Assembly: GCF_002236115.1 (NCBI RefSeq)
Contig: NZ_NIWT01000003.1
Span: forward strand, 1 to 64,000
DNA from: Pseudomonas jessenii
Lineage (GTDB): Bacteria > Pseudomonadota > Gammaproteobacteria > Pseudomonadales > Pseudomonadaceae
DNA length: 64,000 nt
Reading direction: 5' to 3'
The notes under the pieces are model-generated. The model saw only the letters and a list, made by a program, of their open reading frames with translations. It made no database searches and was not told the DNA's origin. Of this stretch, positions 57,130 to 64,000 are shown one piece after another. Both the position numbers and the translations under genes were made by a program. Each line of letters starts with the position of its first letter. Positions within the stretch are counted from its first letter, which is position 1.

Positions 57130-57454
57130 TACTCACTCCCGGTTTGAATGGCATCTGGGAGATGTTGACCGCGAAGGCTCCGGTAAAAGTCGCCAGAAAT
57201 CGAATTATTTCCAGTCGGAAAGCCTTGGCCCCCACACGGCAGGACTTTTCTTACAAAACGTTAGGAATCGGCTCAATTGACCGAAAATCTGAATTGGTAG
57301 ACTTTGAGGATCCAGCTGGACATCACAAGGACGTGCCATGCAACACCAAAACCTCGCATCACCGGCCATCCTGGTCTTGCCGCTCGCAGATAACAAAAAT
57401 ACAGGCCATCGAGCTGAATGCCGCAACAGCACAAAAGCCACGGGAGAAATTGAT
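57130..57454. other. Intergenic region, yegS to small membrane protein
   Basis: About 325 bases in the divergent gap. An in-frame ATG at 57338 with AAGGAC upstream would extend the next gene by 39 residues of non-protein-like composition; otherwise no gene is seen. Confidence 0.5.
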
Positions 57455-57652
57455 ATGGAACCTCGCGTCACCGAGCTGGAGACACACCTCAAGTGCATAC
57501 GCCGGGACATTGAAGAAGCCCGGGATGACGTCAAGTCCATCAGGCACCGGCTTGTCTATTCCGCCTGCGGAACAGCCGTGATCCTCTGTCTCCTTGGCTG
57601 GATCGCCAATAGCCGTTTCGAGCAGGTCATTTCATTGCTTCTGGCCCATTGA
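57455..57652 (+). CDS. Small coiled-coil membrane protein, XhlA-like
   Basis: A 65-residue protein (start at 57455, GGGAG upstream; 57338 is an alternative). A charged coiled coil (VTELETHLKCIRRDIEEARD) is followed by one C-terminal membrane helix (ACGTAVILCLLGWIA). The layout resembles XhlA-type proteins, which are found in phage lysis modules and as solitary bacterial genes. No phage genes surround it. Function unknown. Confidence 0.65.
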   Translation: MEPRVTELETHLKCIRRDIEEARDDVKSIRHRLVYSACGTAVILCLLGWIANSRFEQVISLLLAH

Positions 57653-57663
57653 GTGGCCCCCCC

Positions 57664-57698
57664 ACACAAGACCCGACTCAATCAACCGGGTCTTGTGT
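57664..57698. terminator. Hairpin between small membrane gene and moeA
   Basis: ACACAAGACCCG and CGGGTCTTGTGT form a perfect 12-bp stem with an 11-base loop between convergent genes. There is no long T-run, but position and strength suggest termination in both directions. Confidence 0.7.
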
Positions 57699-57717
57699 GA
57701 CAACGCCGCTGAAGCTA

Positions 57718-58944
57718 TCAGCTCAGGACTTCACTCAGCGGAATGAAGAAAACGCTATCGCCCTGAACCAGCGTGCGACCTTCCAGGACCTCTACCAGTC
57801 CATCAGCCCAGGCAGCGCTGCGCAGAACACCGGAACTCTGGTTTTTGTAGATCGTCGCCCTGCCGCTTTCCAGCCGTCCGCGCAAATACTCACGCCGATT
57901 GCCTGGCTGGAGCCAGTCAAACCCTGCCGGCACCTGCACCTTCAGCGGCTCAACGTCCATTACCCCCTGACGGCGCAAGAGATAGGGCCTGGTCAACAAG
58001 GCAAAGGTCACGAGGGTCGATGCGGGATTGCCCGGCAAGCCAATCACCGGCACACCGCGAAAATGCCCGAACGTCAGCGGTTTACCGGGCTTGATGGCGA
58101 GTTTCCAAAGCGTCAGTTCGCCCTCCTCGCGCAAAGCGATGCCCAGAAAATCGGCTTCCCCCACCGATACGCCACCGGTCGAGAGGATCAGGTCGACATC
58201 TTTCAACTCACCTAATCGGGTGCGAGTGGTTTCCAGATTGTCCGGCAGAATTCCCGCGTCGACGACCTCACACCCCAAACGCTGCAACCAGCTACACAAC
58301 AACACCCGGTTGCTGTTGTAGATCTGTCCTGGCCCCAGGGTCTGCCCCGGCTCAATCAACTCGTCGCCGGTAGACAGCACCGCCACGCGCACCTTTCGAA
58401 CCACCTCCAGCTCAGCGCATCCCAGGGAGGCAGCCAATCCTTGCTCGATCGGCCCCATCTGCGTACCTGCTGGCAGAATCAGCTCGCCGACAGTGGTTTC
58501 CTGGCCTTGCGGACGGATGTTCTGGCCTTGGGTCAAGGCTTGAGTGAAACGTACTCGCTCATCGGCCTGAACCTCGGCGTTCTCCTGCATCTCGACGCAA
58601 TCGGCACCGGCGGGAACAGGCGCCCCGGTGAAAATGCGCGCACAGGTTCCTGGCTGCAACGGATCGGGGGCCTGGCCGGCAAACACCTTCTGACTAACCG
58701 GTAACGGCTCTCCCGTCCAGTCGACCATGCGCAAGGCATAACCATCCATGGCACTGTTGGGCCAGGGCGGCAAATCAAGCGTCGATACCAGATCTTGCGC
58801 CAGTACACGCCCCTGTACCTGCGCCAACGGCAAGCGTTCACGCTCGACAATCCTTGAGGCCTCGGCCATTTCCAGCAAGCGCGCCAACGCCTGCTCGACA
58901 GGCATCAGGCTGCCAGACTTGCCAGGCTTACCCACGGGATTCAC
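57718..58944 (-). CDS. moeA: Molybdopterin molybdenumtransferase MoeA
   Basis: A 408-residue protein of the standard MoeA length, with PWPNSAMDGYALR near residue 60, IFTGAPVPAGADCVEMQE, LSTGDELIEPGQTLGPGQIYNSN, LSTGGVSVGEADF and GLPGNPAST. It inserts molybdate into adenylated molybdopterin to form molybdenum cofactor. The GTG start overlaps the end of moaB by 17 bp; ATG 58905 is an alternative. Operon moaB-moeA. Confidence 0.93.
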   Translation of the reverse strand: MNPVGKPGKSGSLMPVEQALARLLEMAEASRIVERERLPLAQVQGRVLAQDLVSTLDLPPWPNSAMDGYALRMVDWTGEPLPVSQKVFAGQAPDPLQPGTCARIFTGAPVPAGADCVEMQENAEVQADERVRFTQALTQGQNIRPQGQETTVGELILPAGTQMGPIEQGLAASLGCAELEVVRKVRVAVLSTGDELIEPGQTLGPGQIYNSNRVLLCSWLQRLGCEVVDAGILPDNLETTRTRLGELKDVDLILSTGGVSVGEADFLGIALREEGELTLWKLAIKPGKPLTFGHFRGVPVIGLPGNPASTLVTFALLTRPYLLRRQGVMDVEPLKVQVPAGFDWLQPGNRREYLRGRLESGRATIYKNQSSGVLRSAAWADGLVEVLEGRTLVQGDSVFFIPLSEVLS

Positions 58945-59467
58945 AAGGCGCGGCCTGTTTCAAATGAGGCACGAAATTGCACGGCCGATGCCGCGCATCC
59001 AGCTGCTCGGCCAAAATGCCGTCCCAAGCGGTGCGCACAGCATTGGTCGAGCCCGGCAAGCAGCAAACCAGCGTGCCGTTGGCCAGACCGGCCAACGCCC
59101 GGGACTGAACGGTCGAGGTACCGATATCGGCAACCGAAATCTGGCGGAACAGCTCACCAAATCCATCGACCTGTTTGTCCAGCAGGCACGCAACGGCTTC
59201 CGGCGTGCTGTCACGTCCGGTAAAACCGGTGCCGCCGGTGATCAGCACCACCTGCACGACATCGTCGGCAATCCAGTTGGCGACTTGCGCGCGAATTTTG
59301 TACAGGTCATCTTTGAGCAACACCCGGGCCGCCAGGTAATGACCGGCAGCGGTCAAGCCGTCGACAAAGACCTGACCTGAGGTGTCGGTTTCCAGTGTGC
59401 GGGTATCGCTGACAGTCAGCACTGCAATATTCAGCGGTGCGAAAGGTACATCAGCCTTGGCTTTCAT
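58928..59467 (-). CDS. moaB: Molybdenum cofactor biosynthesis protein MoaB
   Basis: A 179-residue MogA/MoaB-fold protein with VLTVSDTRTLETDTSG, ITGGTGFTGRDSTPEA and CCLPGSTNAVRTAWDGIL, which bind molybdopterin. It adenylates or handles molybdopterin before MoeA. First gene of the moaB-moeA unit, divergent from mobA, so the cofactor genes form one cluster. Confidence 0.92.
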   Translation of the reverse strand: MKAKADVPFAPLNIAVLTVSDTRTLETDTSGQVFVDGLTAAGHYLAARVLLKDDLYKIRAQVANWIADDVVQVVLITGGTGFTGRDSTPEAVACLLDKQVDGFGELFRQISVADIGTSTVQSRALAGLANGTLVCCLPGSTNAVRTAWDGILAEQLDARHRPCNFVPHLKQAAPCESRG

Positions 59468-59548
59468 AGGCTCGTCCAGTTGTAGGAGAAACAGCCCGGT
59501 GTTATATCACAGCGCTCTGTTTTTTCGCCGCCCCCATGGAGGCTTGCC

Positions 59549-60151
59549 ATGACCACGAATTCACAATTGCCACCCTGCTCCATTCTGCTCCTGGCGGGCG
59601 GCCGCGGCCAACGTATGGGTGGGCGGGATAAAGGCTTGCTGGACTGGCACGGCGAACCGCTGATTGTGCATCTGCATCGCAAGACCCGCCCGCTGACCGA
59701 TGACCTGATCATCTCCTGCAATCGTAACCCTGAGAAGTACGCCCCCTACGCCGACCAGTTGGTCCACGATGATGAAGGTGACTTCCCCGGGCCGCTGGCC
59801 GGTATTCGCGCAGGCCTGAAAGCTGCTCGCCATACCCATCTGCTGGTCATGCCCTGTGACGTTCCGGGCATTGATGCGGCGCTGATCGACAATATGCGCG
59901 AGGCCGCCAACCTGCATCCGGACAAGCCGCTGATGGTGCGGCATGATCACCACTGGGAGCCGTTGTTGTGTGTGATTCCCGTGCTACACAGGGCAGCATT
60001 CGAAAATGCCTGGAACGAGGGTGAGCGCAGCCCTGGCCGGTTGATGCGCAATCTCGGTGCGACCGCGCTGCAATGCCCCGACAACGACCCTCGGCTGGCA
60101 AATCTCAACACGCCGGAACTTTTAAGCGGTCATGACACTGTGTCAGACTGA
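59549..60151 (+). CDS. mobA: Molybdenum cofactor guanylyltransferase MobA
   Basis: A 200-residue nucleotidyltransferase with [26 protein letters not shown] (GTP-binding) and [13 protein letters not shown]. It attaches GMP to molybdenum cofactor to make the bis-MGD form used by DMSO-reductase-family enzymes. GGAGG precedes the ATG. Divergent from moaB-moeA. Confidence 0.93.
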   Translation: MTTNSQLPPCSILLLAGGRGQRMGGRDKGLLDWHGEPLIVHLHRKTRPLTDDLIISCNRNPEKYAPYADQLVHDDEGDFPGPLAGIRAGLKAARHTHLLVMPCDVPGIDAALIDNMREAANLHPDKPLMVRHDHHWEPLLCVIPVLHRAAFENAWNEGERSPGRLMRNLGATALQCPDNDPRLANLNTPELLSGHDTVSD

Positions 60152-60228
60152 TATCGATCAGGAACTTGCGCGGACGCTGCACGTCTCAAGTTCAGCAACC
60201 ACAGAATTCTTATTCGGAGACACAACTC

Positions 60229-60450
60229 ATGACTCAACGGACCCTCGCCACTTTCATGCTCGCACTGGGCCTTGCCACCCTCGCCGGTTGTGCATCGCCT
60301 ACAGTGATCACCTTGAATGACGGTCGCGAAATCCAGGCCGTCGACACGCCGCAATTCGACAAGGATTCCGGTTTCTACGAATTCGAACAGCTCGACGGCA
60401 AGCAGACCCGCATCAACAAAGATCAGATTCGGACCGTCAAGGAGCTGTAA
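60229..60450 (+). CDS. YgdI/YgdR-family small lipoprotein
   Basis: A 73-residue lipoprotein (start at 60229, CGGAGACAC upstream) with a signal ending in the lipobox LAGC, followed by the short SH3-like YgdI/YgdR domain (TVITLNDGREIQAVDTPQFDKDSGFYEFEQLDGKQTRINKDQIRTV). Such proteins are common in gammaproteobacteria and of unknown role. A clear terminator follows. Confidence 0.88.
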   Translation: MTQRTLATFMLALGLATLAGCASPTVITLNDGREIQAVDTPQFDKDSGFYEFEQLDGKQTRINKDQIRTVKEL

Positions 60451-60471
60451 TCCCGACGCCGCCGGATACAG

Positions 60472-60496
60472 AAAAGCCCGCTTGATGCGGGCTTTT
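60472..60496. terminator. Terminator after YgdI/R lipoprotein
   Basis: AAAAGCCCGC and GCGGGCTTTT form a stem with a 5-base loop and a T-run, between convergent genes. Confidence 0.93.
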
Positions 60497-60534
60497 TCAT
60501 GCCTGGAGAACAGCGCTTCAGGATCGTGTCCCGA

Positions 60535-61425
60535 TCACCATTGCAGGGTGATTTCACTCTCGAACTCACGCGCCTGGCCCGTGACCGGATCGATAAACTT
60601 CAGCCCCTGAGCCAGCAACTTCAAAGGATTGGCGTAGTCATCCTGCGCATCCTTGAGCACTTCGGGGTAAAACGGGTCGTTGCAGATAGCGGCTCCCAAC
60701 GCCGCCATATGTACCCGTAGCTGATGTTTCTTGCCCGTCACCGGGTAAAGACCATAACGCCAGAGCTCCCCCAGTTTCTCCCTGACTTCGACCGCCGTCT
60801 CGGTATTGCTGGCCCCCGGGCCTTCCTGCATGCGGAAGAACGGTTCGCCATCGACCAGTCGGCTTTTATGCACCAACGGAAAAGCCAGACTGGGCAGCGC
60901 CTTCGCGATGGCCTCGTAGCGCTTTTCGATCTGCCGGGTTGGAAACAACGCCTGATAAGCCGAACGGGTCTGCGGATTGGCGGAAAACAGCACCAGCCCC
61001 GCGGTGTGCCGGTCGATGCGATGCAATGGCACCAGGTGCGGATTGTCCAGGCGACGGATCAAGCGCCGGAGCAGCGTTTGTTCGACGTATTCGCCAGCCG
61101 GGGTCACCGGCAGGAAATGCGGCTTGTCGGCGACCACCAGATGCTCATCCGCGTACAGAATCGACTCGATCACCGGGATCGGTTTTTCATCCGGCACTTC
61201 GCGAAAATAATGAATCCGCAAACCTTCCCTGTAGGCCAGGTCGAGGGCAATCGGCATGCCCTGCCCATCGAGGACCCGGCCACGGGCAATTCTGTCCAGC
61301 CATTGTTCACGACCGATGGCGCTGAAATGCTCACACAGGCAATCGACAACGGTCTGCCACGGGCCAGGTGGCAAGTAGAGCGTACTGGCCTGACTGTGTG
61401 CCGCGGAAAAAGAAGAAGTGGACAT
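60535..61425 (-). CDS. RluA-family pseudouridine synthase
   Basis: A 296-residue protein with the catalytic aspartate in LHRIDRHTAGLVLF, VADKPHFLPVTPAG upstream and GKKHQLRVHMAALG downstream. These define the RluA/RluC/RluD group, which converts uridine to pseudouridine in rRNA or tRNA. The N-terminal part is not a typical S4 domain. The exact RNA target cannot be told. Confidence 0.87.
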   Translation of the reverse strand: MSTSSFSAAHSQASTLYLPPGPWQTVVDCLCEHFSAIGREQWLDRIARGRVLDGQGMPIALDLAYREGLRIHYFREVPDEKPIPVIESILYADEHLVVADKPHFLPVTPAGEYVEQTLLRRLIRRLDNPHLVPLHRIDRHTAGLVLFSANPQTRSAYQALFPTRQIEKRYEAIAKALPSLAFPLVHKSRLVDGEPFFRMQEGPGASNTETAVEVREKLGELWRYGLYPVTGKKHQLRVHMAALGAAICNDPFYPEVLKDAQDDYANPLKLLAQGLKFIDPVTGQAREFESEITLQW

Positions 61426-61484
61426 ACGAAAGCTCTAACCTCAGTGCAGAGCGGCATTATCCAACAGCAAGGGGAATGAACCTA

Positions 61485-61750
61485 GGGGGCGTTCTCAATT
61501 AGTTTTCCCGTCGCGTTGTCGCCTTAAAGCGGGCCAGGCAAGGCGCAGGCCGCTGGAAATGGTTGTTCCCTTTCCAAGGCCTGCAACGCAGCCTGGCCCG
61601 TTTTAAGGCACAACCCGAAGGGCCGGGCCTGCTGTTGTGCAGGGCTGCGTTGCTCGAAGCTTATTTGGAATGACCAAACCACGCTTCTCGCGCCTTGCCC
61701 TGCACAACAGCAGGCCCGGCGCGGCGTGAAAACTAATTGAGAACGCCCCC
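61485..61750. mobile_element. 266-bp MITE-like palindromic element
   Basis: The element has perfect 23-bp terminal inverted repeats (61485-61507, starting GGGGGCGTTCTC, and 61728-61750), flanked on both sides by TA, the target duplication of IS630/Tc1-type transposases. Inside are two further inverted repeats: 61521-61539 with 61591-61609 (18 of 19), and 61622-61645 with 61697-61720 (24 of 24). It encodes no convincing protein, so it would need a transposase from elsewhere. It lies 9 bp after the stop of the next leftward gene. Confidence 0.82.
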
Positions 61751-61759
61751 TAAGATTCC

Positions 61760-62077
61760 TCAAGCCGGGATCCGCGCGCGCGCCGCCGCTTCGGTGTACT
61801 CCTTGAGCCAGCGCAGTACATCGACCGCCTCCCAGCGGGCGGGATCATACAGGGCGTACAACAATCCCTGATAACCCACGACATCGAGTTGCCGGTGATA
61901 ACCCGCGCGTTGAAACAAGGCTTCGATTTCTGCGAAACAGGTATTGAAATGCGTTTTGTTGAAGGGCGTTTTCCCCTCGGTCACCAGACCATCCAGGCGC
62001 AACTCAAGGACAGCCTCGCGCACGACGTCCGCGGACATCCGGTTCACGCTATTCTTCAACTGTTCGACATTGACCAC
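61760..62077 (-). CDS. Hypothetical protein
   Basis: A 105-residue, mostly helical, soluble protein with no recognised domain. The GTG start at 62077 is supported by AGAGGGA upstream. It contains NCFAEIEALFQRAGYHRQL and a C-terminal WEAVDVLRWLKEYTEAAAR segment. Single gene; the MITE-like element lies directly downstream and may serve as its terminator. Confidence 0.65.
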   Translation of the reverse strand: MVNVEQLKNSVNRMSADVVREAVLELRLDGLVTEGKTPFNKTHFNTCFAEIEALFQRAGYHRQLDVVGYQGLLYALYDPARWEAVDVLRWLKEYTEAAARARIPA

Positions 62078-62249
62078 GATTCATCCCTCTCACGCCCGGG
62101 CTTGCCTGCTCACTCCCGAAAATCAGGAACGGCAAGACAGGCACTTCGAATAACTGTATACACATACAGTATCCGATCAACACCGAATAAGCCAAGGGGA
62201 TCAATCGTAAAGTTCGACAGGCGGGACACGCCACCAACGCAAAAACCGC

Positions 62250-62486
62250 TCAACCCAGGAACGCCACCACCTGATCGGCACTGAAAGGCCAGCCCAGTTC
62301 AGCACCGGTATCGACTCGCCGCAACACCGGAATTCGCAGGCTGTAGGCTGCGAACCATGTTTCATCGTCAGCGATATCCACCAGCTCCACCAGCAGGCCG
62401 CGCTCGACGAATTCCATCAACATGGCTTCGGCTACTTCACAAAGATGGCATCCAAGGGTGCCGAACAGCTGACATTCGGGAAGCAT
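62250..62486 (-). CDS. Glutaredoxin-family protein
   Basis: A 78-residue protein of the DUF836/glutaredoxin-like type, with CHLC (Cys13 and Cys16) after a short beta strand (CQLFGTLGCHLCEVAEAML) and a cis-Pro in LRIPVLRRVDTGAEL. The family's role is not established, probably thiol redox. Single gene. Confidence 0.85.
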   Translation of the reverse strand: MLPECQLFGTLGCHLCEVAEAMLMEFVERGLLVELVDIADDETWFAAYSLRIPVLRRVDTGAELGWPFSADQVVAFLG

Positions 62487-62591
62487 GAGCGCTCAACCAG
62501 AAAATGAAGTGATCATTCTAGGCCTGCCCCGAAAAACCGTCGAGCCATTGCGGCCCCTGCCATGATGCCGCCGACCATGAAAAGACCTGAG

Positions 62592-63800
62592 TCAGTCCTG
62601 GCTCACGGCGCCGATCTTGTGGATCGACAGGTCCGCGCCGTAATACTCCTCTTCCTGACTCAGGCGCAATCCATGCAGCGCCTTGATCACGCCATACACT
62701 GCAAACCCGCCGGCCAGTGCCACTGTGATGCCCAGCGCAGTGCCGATCAACTGGCTGATCAGGCTGACCCCGCCCAACCCGCCCAAAGCGGTCTGGCCGA
62801 AGATGCCGCAGGCAATGCCGCCCCACACGCCGCACAAACCATGCAACGGCCACACACCCAACACATCGTCGATGTGCCATTTGCCTTGGGCCGCGGTAAA
62901 GCACCAGACAAACAGCGCCCCCGCAACGGCACCGGTGACCAGCGCCCCCACAGGATGCATCAGGTCGGAACCGGCACAGATTGCCACGAGCCCCGCCAAC
63001 GGGCCGTTGTGCAGAAAGCCAGGGTCATTGCGCCCGACAATCAGCGCCGCCACCGTACCGCCAACCATGGCCATCAACGAATTCACCGCCACCAGTCCGC
63101 TGACACCTTGCAGGGTTTGCGCGCTCATGACGTTGAAGCCGAACCAGCCAACAATCAGGATCCACGAGCCCAGTGCCAGAAACGGGATGCTCGATGGCGC
63201 GAACGCGACCAGCCGACCGTCGCGATAGCGGCCATTACGCGGTCCGAGCAACAACACCGCCGCCAGTGCCAGCCAACCGCCCATGGCATGCACCACCACC
63301 GATCCTGCGAAGTCATGGAAACCGGCACCAAAGCGCTCCAGCAACCAGGCTTGCAGACCCAGGTTGCCGTTCCAGACAATGCCTTCGAAGAACGGATAGA
63401 TGAACGCGACGATCAACACGGTTGCACACAACTGGGGAACAAACCGGGCGCGCTCGGCGATGCCTCCGGAAATGATCGCCGGGATCGCCGCGGCAAAGGT
63501 CAGCAGGAAGAAAAACTTCACCAGGCCATAACCATGGTCGGCATTGAGCACCGCCGCTGGTTGCATGAACGTCACGCCATAGGAAATCCAATAGCCTATA
63601 AAGAAGTAGGCCAGTGTCGAAACGGCGAAGTCGCTGAGGATTTTCGACAACGCATTGACCTGGTTTTTCTGTCGCACGGTTCCGACTTCGAGAAAGGCGA
63701 AACCGGCGTGCATGGCCAGAACCATGACCGCACCGATCAGAATGAACAGCGTGTTGGAGCTATGGACCAAGGTGTCCACAGCGCTTTGCAGGTTTTCCAT
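62592..63800 (-). CDS. Ammonium transporter (Amt family)
   Basis: A 402-residue protein starting at 63800 with about eleven membrane spans and Amt signature segments: AFLEVGTVRQKNQVN, DFAGSVVVHAMGGWLALAAVLLLGPRNGR and the channel histidines (VVHAMGG, WHIDDVLGVWPLHGLCGVWGG). It conducts ammonium across the inner membrane. No glnK gene is adjacent, unlike the usual glnK-amtB pair, so it is probably a secondary Amt. No clear sigma-54 site was found upstream to the window end. Confidence 0.9.
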   Translation of the reverse strand: MENLQSAVDTLVHSSNTLFILIGAVMVLAMHAGFAFLEVGTVRQKNQVNALSKILSDFAVSTLAYFFIGYWISYGVTFMQPAAVLNADHGYGLVKFFFLLTFAAAIPAIISGGIAERARFVPQLCATVLIVAFIYPFFEGIVWNGNLGLQAWLLERFGAGFHDFAGSVVVHAMGGWLALAAVLLLGPRNGRYRDGRLVAFAPSSIPFLALGSWILIVGWFGFNVMSAQTLQGVSGLVAVNSLMAMVGGTVAALIVGRNDPGFLHNGPLAGLVAICAGSDLMHPVGALVTGAVAGALFVWCFTAAQGKWHIDDVLGVWPLHGLCGVWGGIACGIFGQTALGGLGGVSLISQLIGTALGITVALAGGFAVYGVIKALHGLRLSQEEEYYGADLSIHKIGAVSQD

Positions 63801-64000
63801 GGGATGGGCAGACCTTATGGCAGAAAAAAGCACCAAAGCAGTTCGCGATGACTGGCCATGCACCAAGTTGCAGCCTCAAGACATCAGCGCACTGATCTCG
63901 TTGAACCACTTTGGCGCACGGACGCCGTCCAGGAAAAACGCGCCCCGGACGTTTACGCGAGTTTTTGATTGTTGGTCCTACGGTTTTACTGAAATCATGC

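Noticed and set aside
57338..57454. Longer N terminus for the small membrane protein
   Set aside because: An AAGGAC precedes ATG 57338, but the 39 added residues lack protein-like character and the inner ATG has a good site; kept only as an alternative.
61524..61763. A 79-codon frame inside the MITE-like element
   Set aside because: It is explained by the internal inverted repeats, has no ribosome site and no protein-like pattern.
63801..64000. Possible sigma-54 promoter before the ammonium transporter
   Set aside because: A TGGTGC...TCTGCC stretch has GG and GC one base too far apart and lacks the TTGC core.

Overview
The window is chromosomal DNA of a fluorescent Pseudomonas, most likely of the P. 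fluorescens group. The reasons are a ferripyoverdine uptake operon, the pyoverdine genes pvdH, pvdL and pvdS, the terpene operon atuRABCDEF, and many copies of the REP sequence built around GTGGGAGCGAGCTTGCTCGC. No 16S/23S gene, tRNA or CRISPR array lies inside the window, but the left edge is the promoter and leader region of a leftward rRNA operon.

Layout. 1-450: rRNA leader with boxA and three tandem promoters. 0.6-9.9 kb: ordinary chromosomal genes, including an RhtA-type exporter, a TetR/SDR/DsbA-like divergent unit with a visible operator, an aminopeptidase P, a cysteine desulfurase, a LysE exporter, and soxR divergent from a monooxygenase with a clear SoxR box. 10.2-16.4 kb: an eight-gene operon matching fpvGHJKCDEF (periplasmic ferripyoverdine reduction and iron import), preceded by a Fur box. 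16.6-18.4 kb: mbtH-like gene and pvdH, each with an iron-starvation (PvdS) promoter. 18.5-24.0 kb: a dsbRS two-component system divergent from dsbD/tlpA-like/dsbG, sitting inside the pyoverdine locus. 25.1-38.1 kb: the 13-kb NRPS gene pvdL, divergent from pvdS (Fur box) and followed by a siderophore acetyltransferase (pvdYII-like) with its own PvdS promoter. 41.2-50.4 kb: atuR and atuABCDEF for citronellol/geraniol catabolism, with a pair of 16-bp AtuR-type operators. 50.4-64 kb: exonuclease, ppnP, MOSC protein, cheV with a sigma-28 promoter, a small helical gene resembling a phosphotransfer domain without its histidine, a NarX/NarL-type pair, yegS, moeA-moaB/mobA, a pseudouridine synthase, a 266-bp palindromic MITE-like element, a glutaredoxin-like gene and an ammonium transporter.

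How it fits together. Low iron relieves Fur repression of pvdS. PvdS then reads the iron-starvation boxes in front of pvdH, mbtH, pvdYII and (a one-base variant) pvdL. PvdH supplies diaminobutyrate, PvdL builds the acylated Glu-D-Tyr-Dab chromophore precursor, the MbtH protein assists the adenylation domains, and the PvdYII-like enzyme would acetylate hydroxyornithine. FpvG-F then recovers iron in the periplasm. The remaining pyoverdine peptide synthetases, export and maturation genes are not in this window.

Most unusual items: an in-frame REP pair inside the 5' end of fpvD; the MITE with perfect 23-bp ends, TA duplication and two long internal hairpins; the orphan Hpt-like gene beside cheV; and the dsb copper/redox cluster embedded between pvdH and pvdL.
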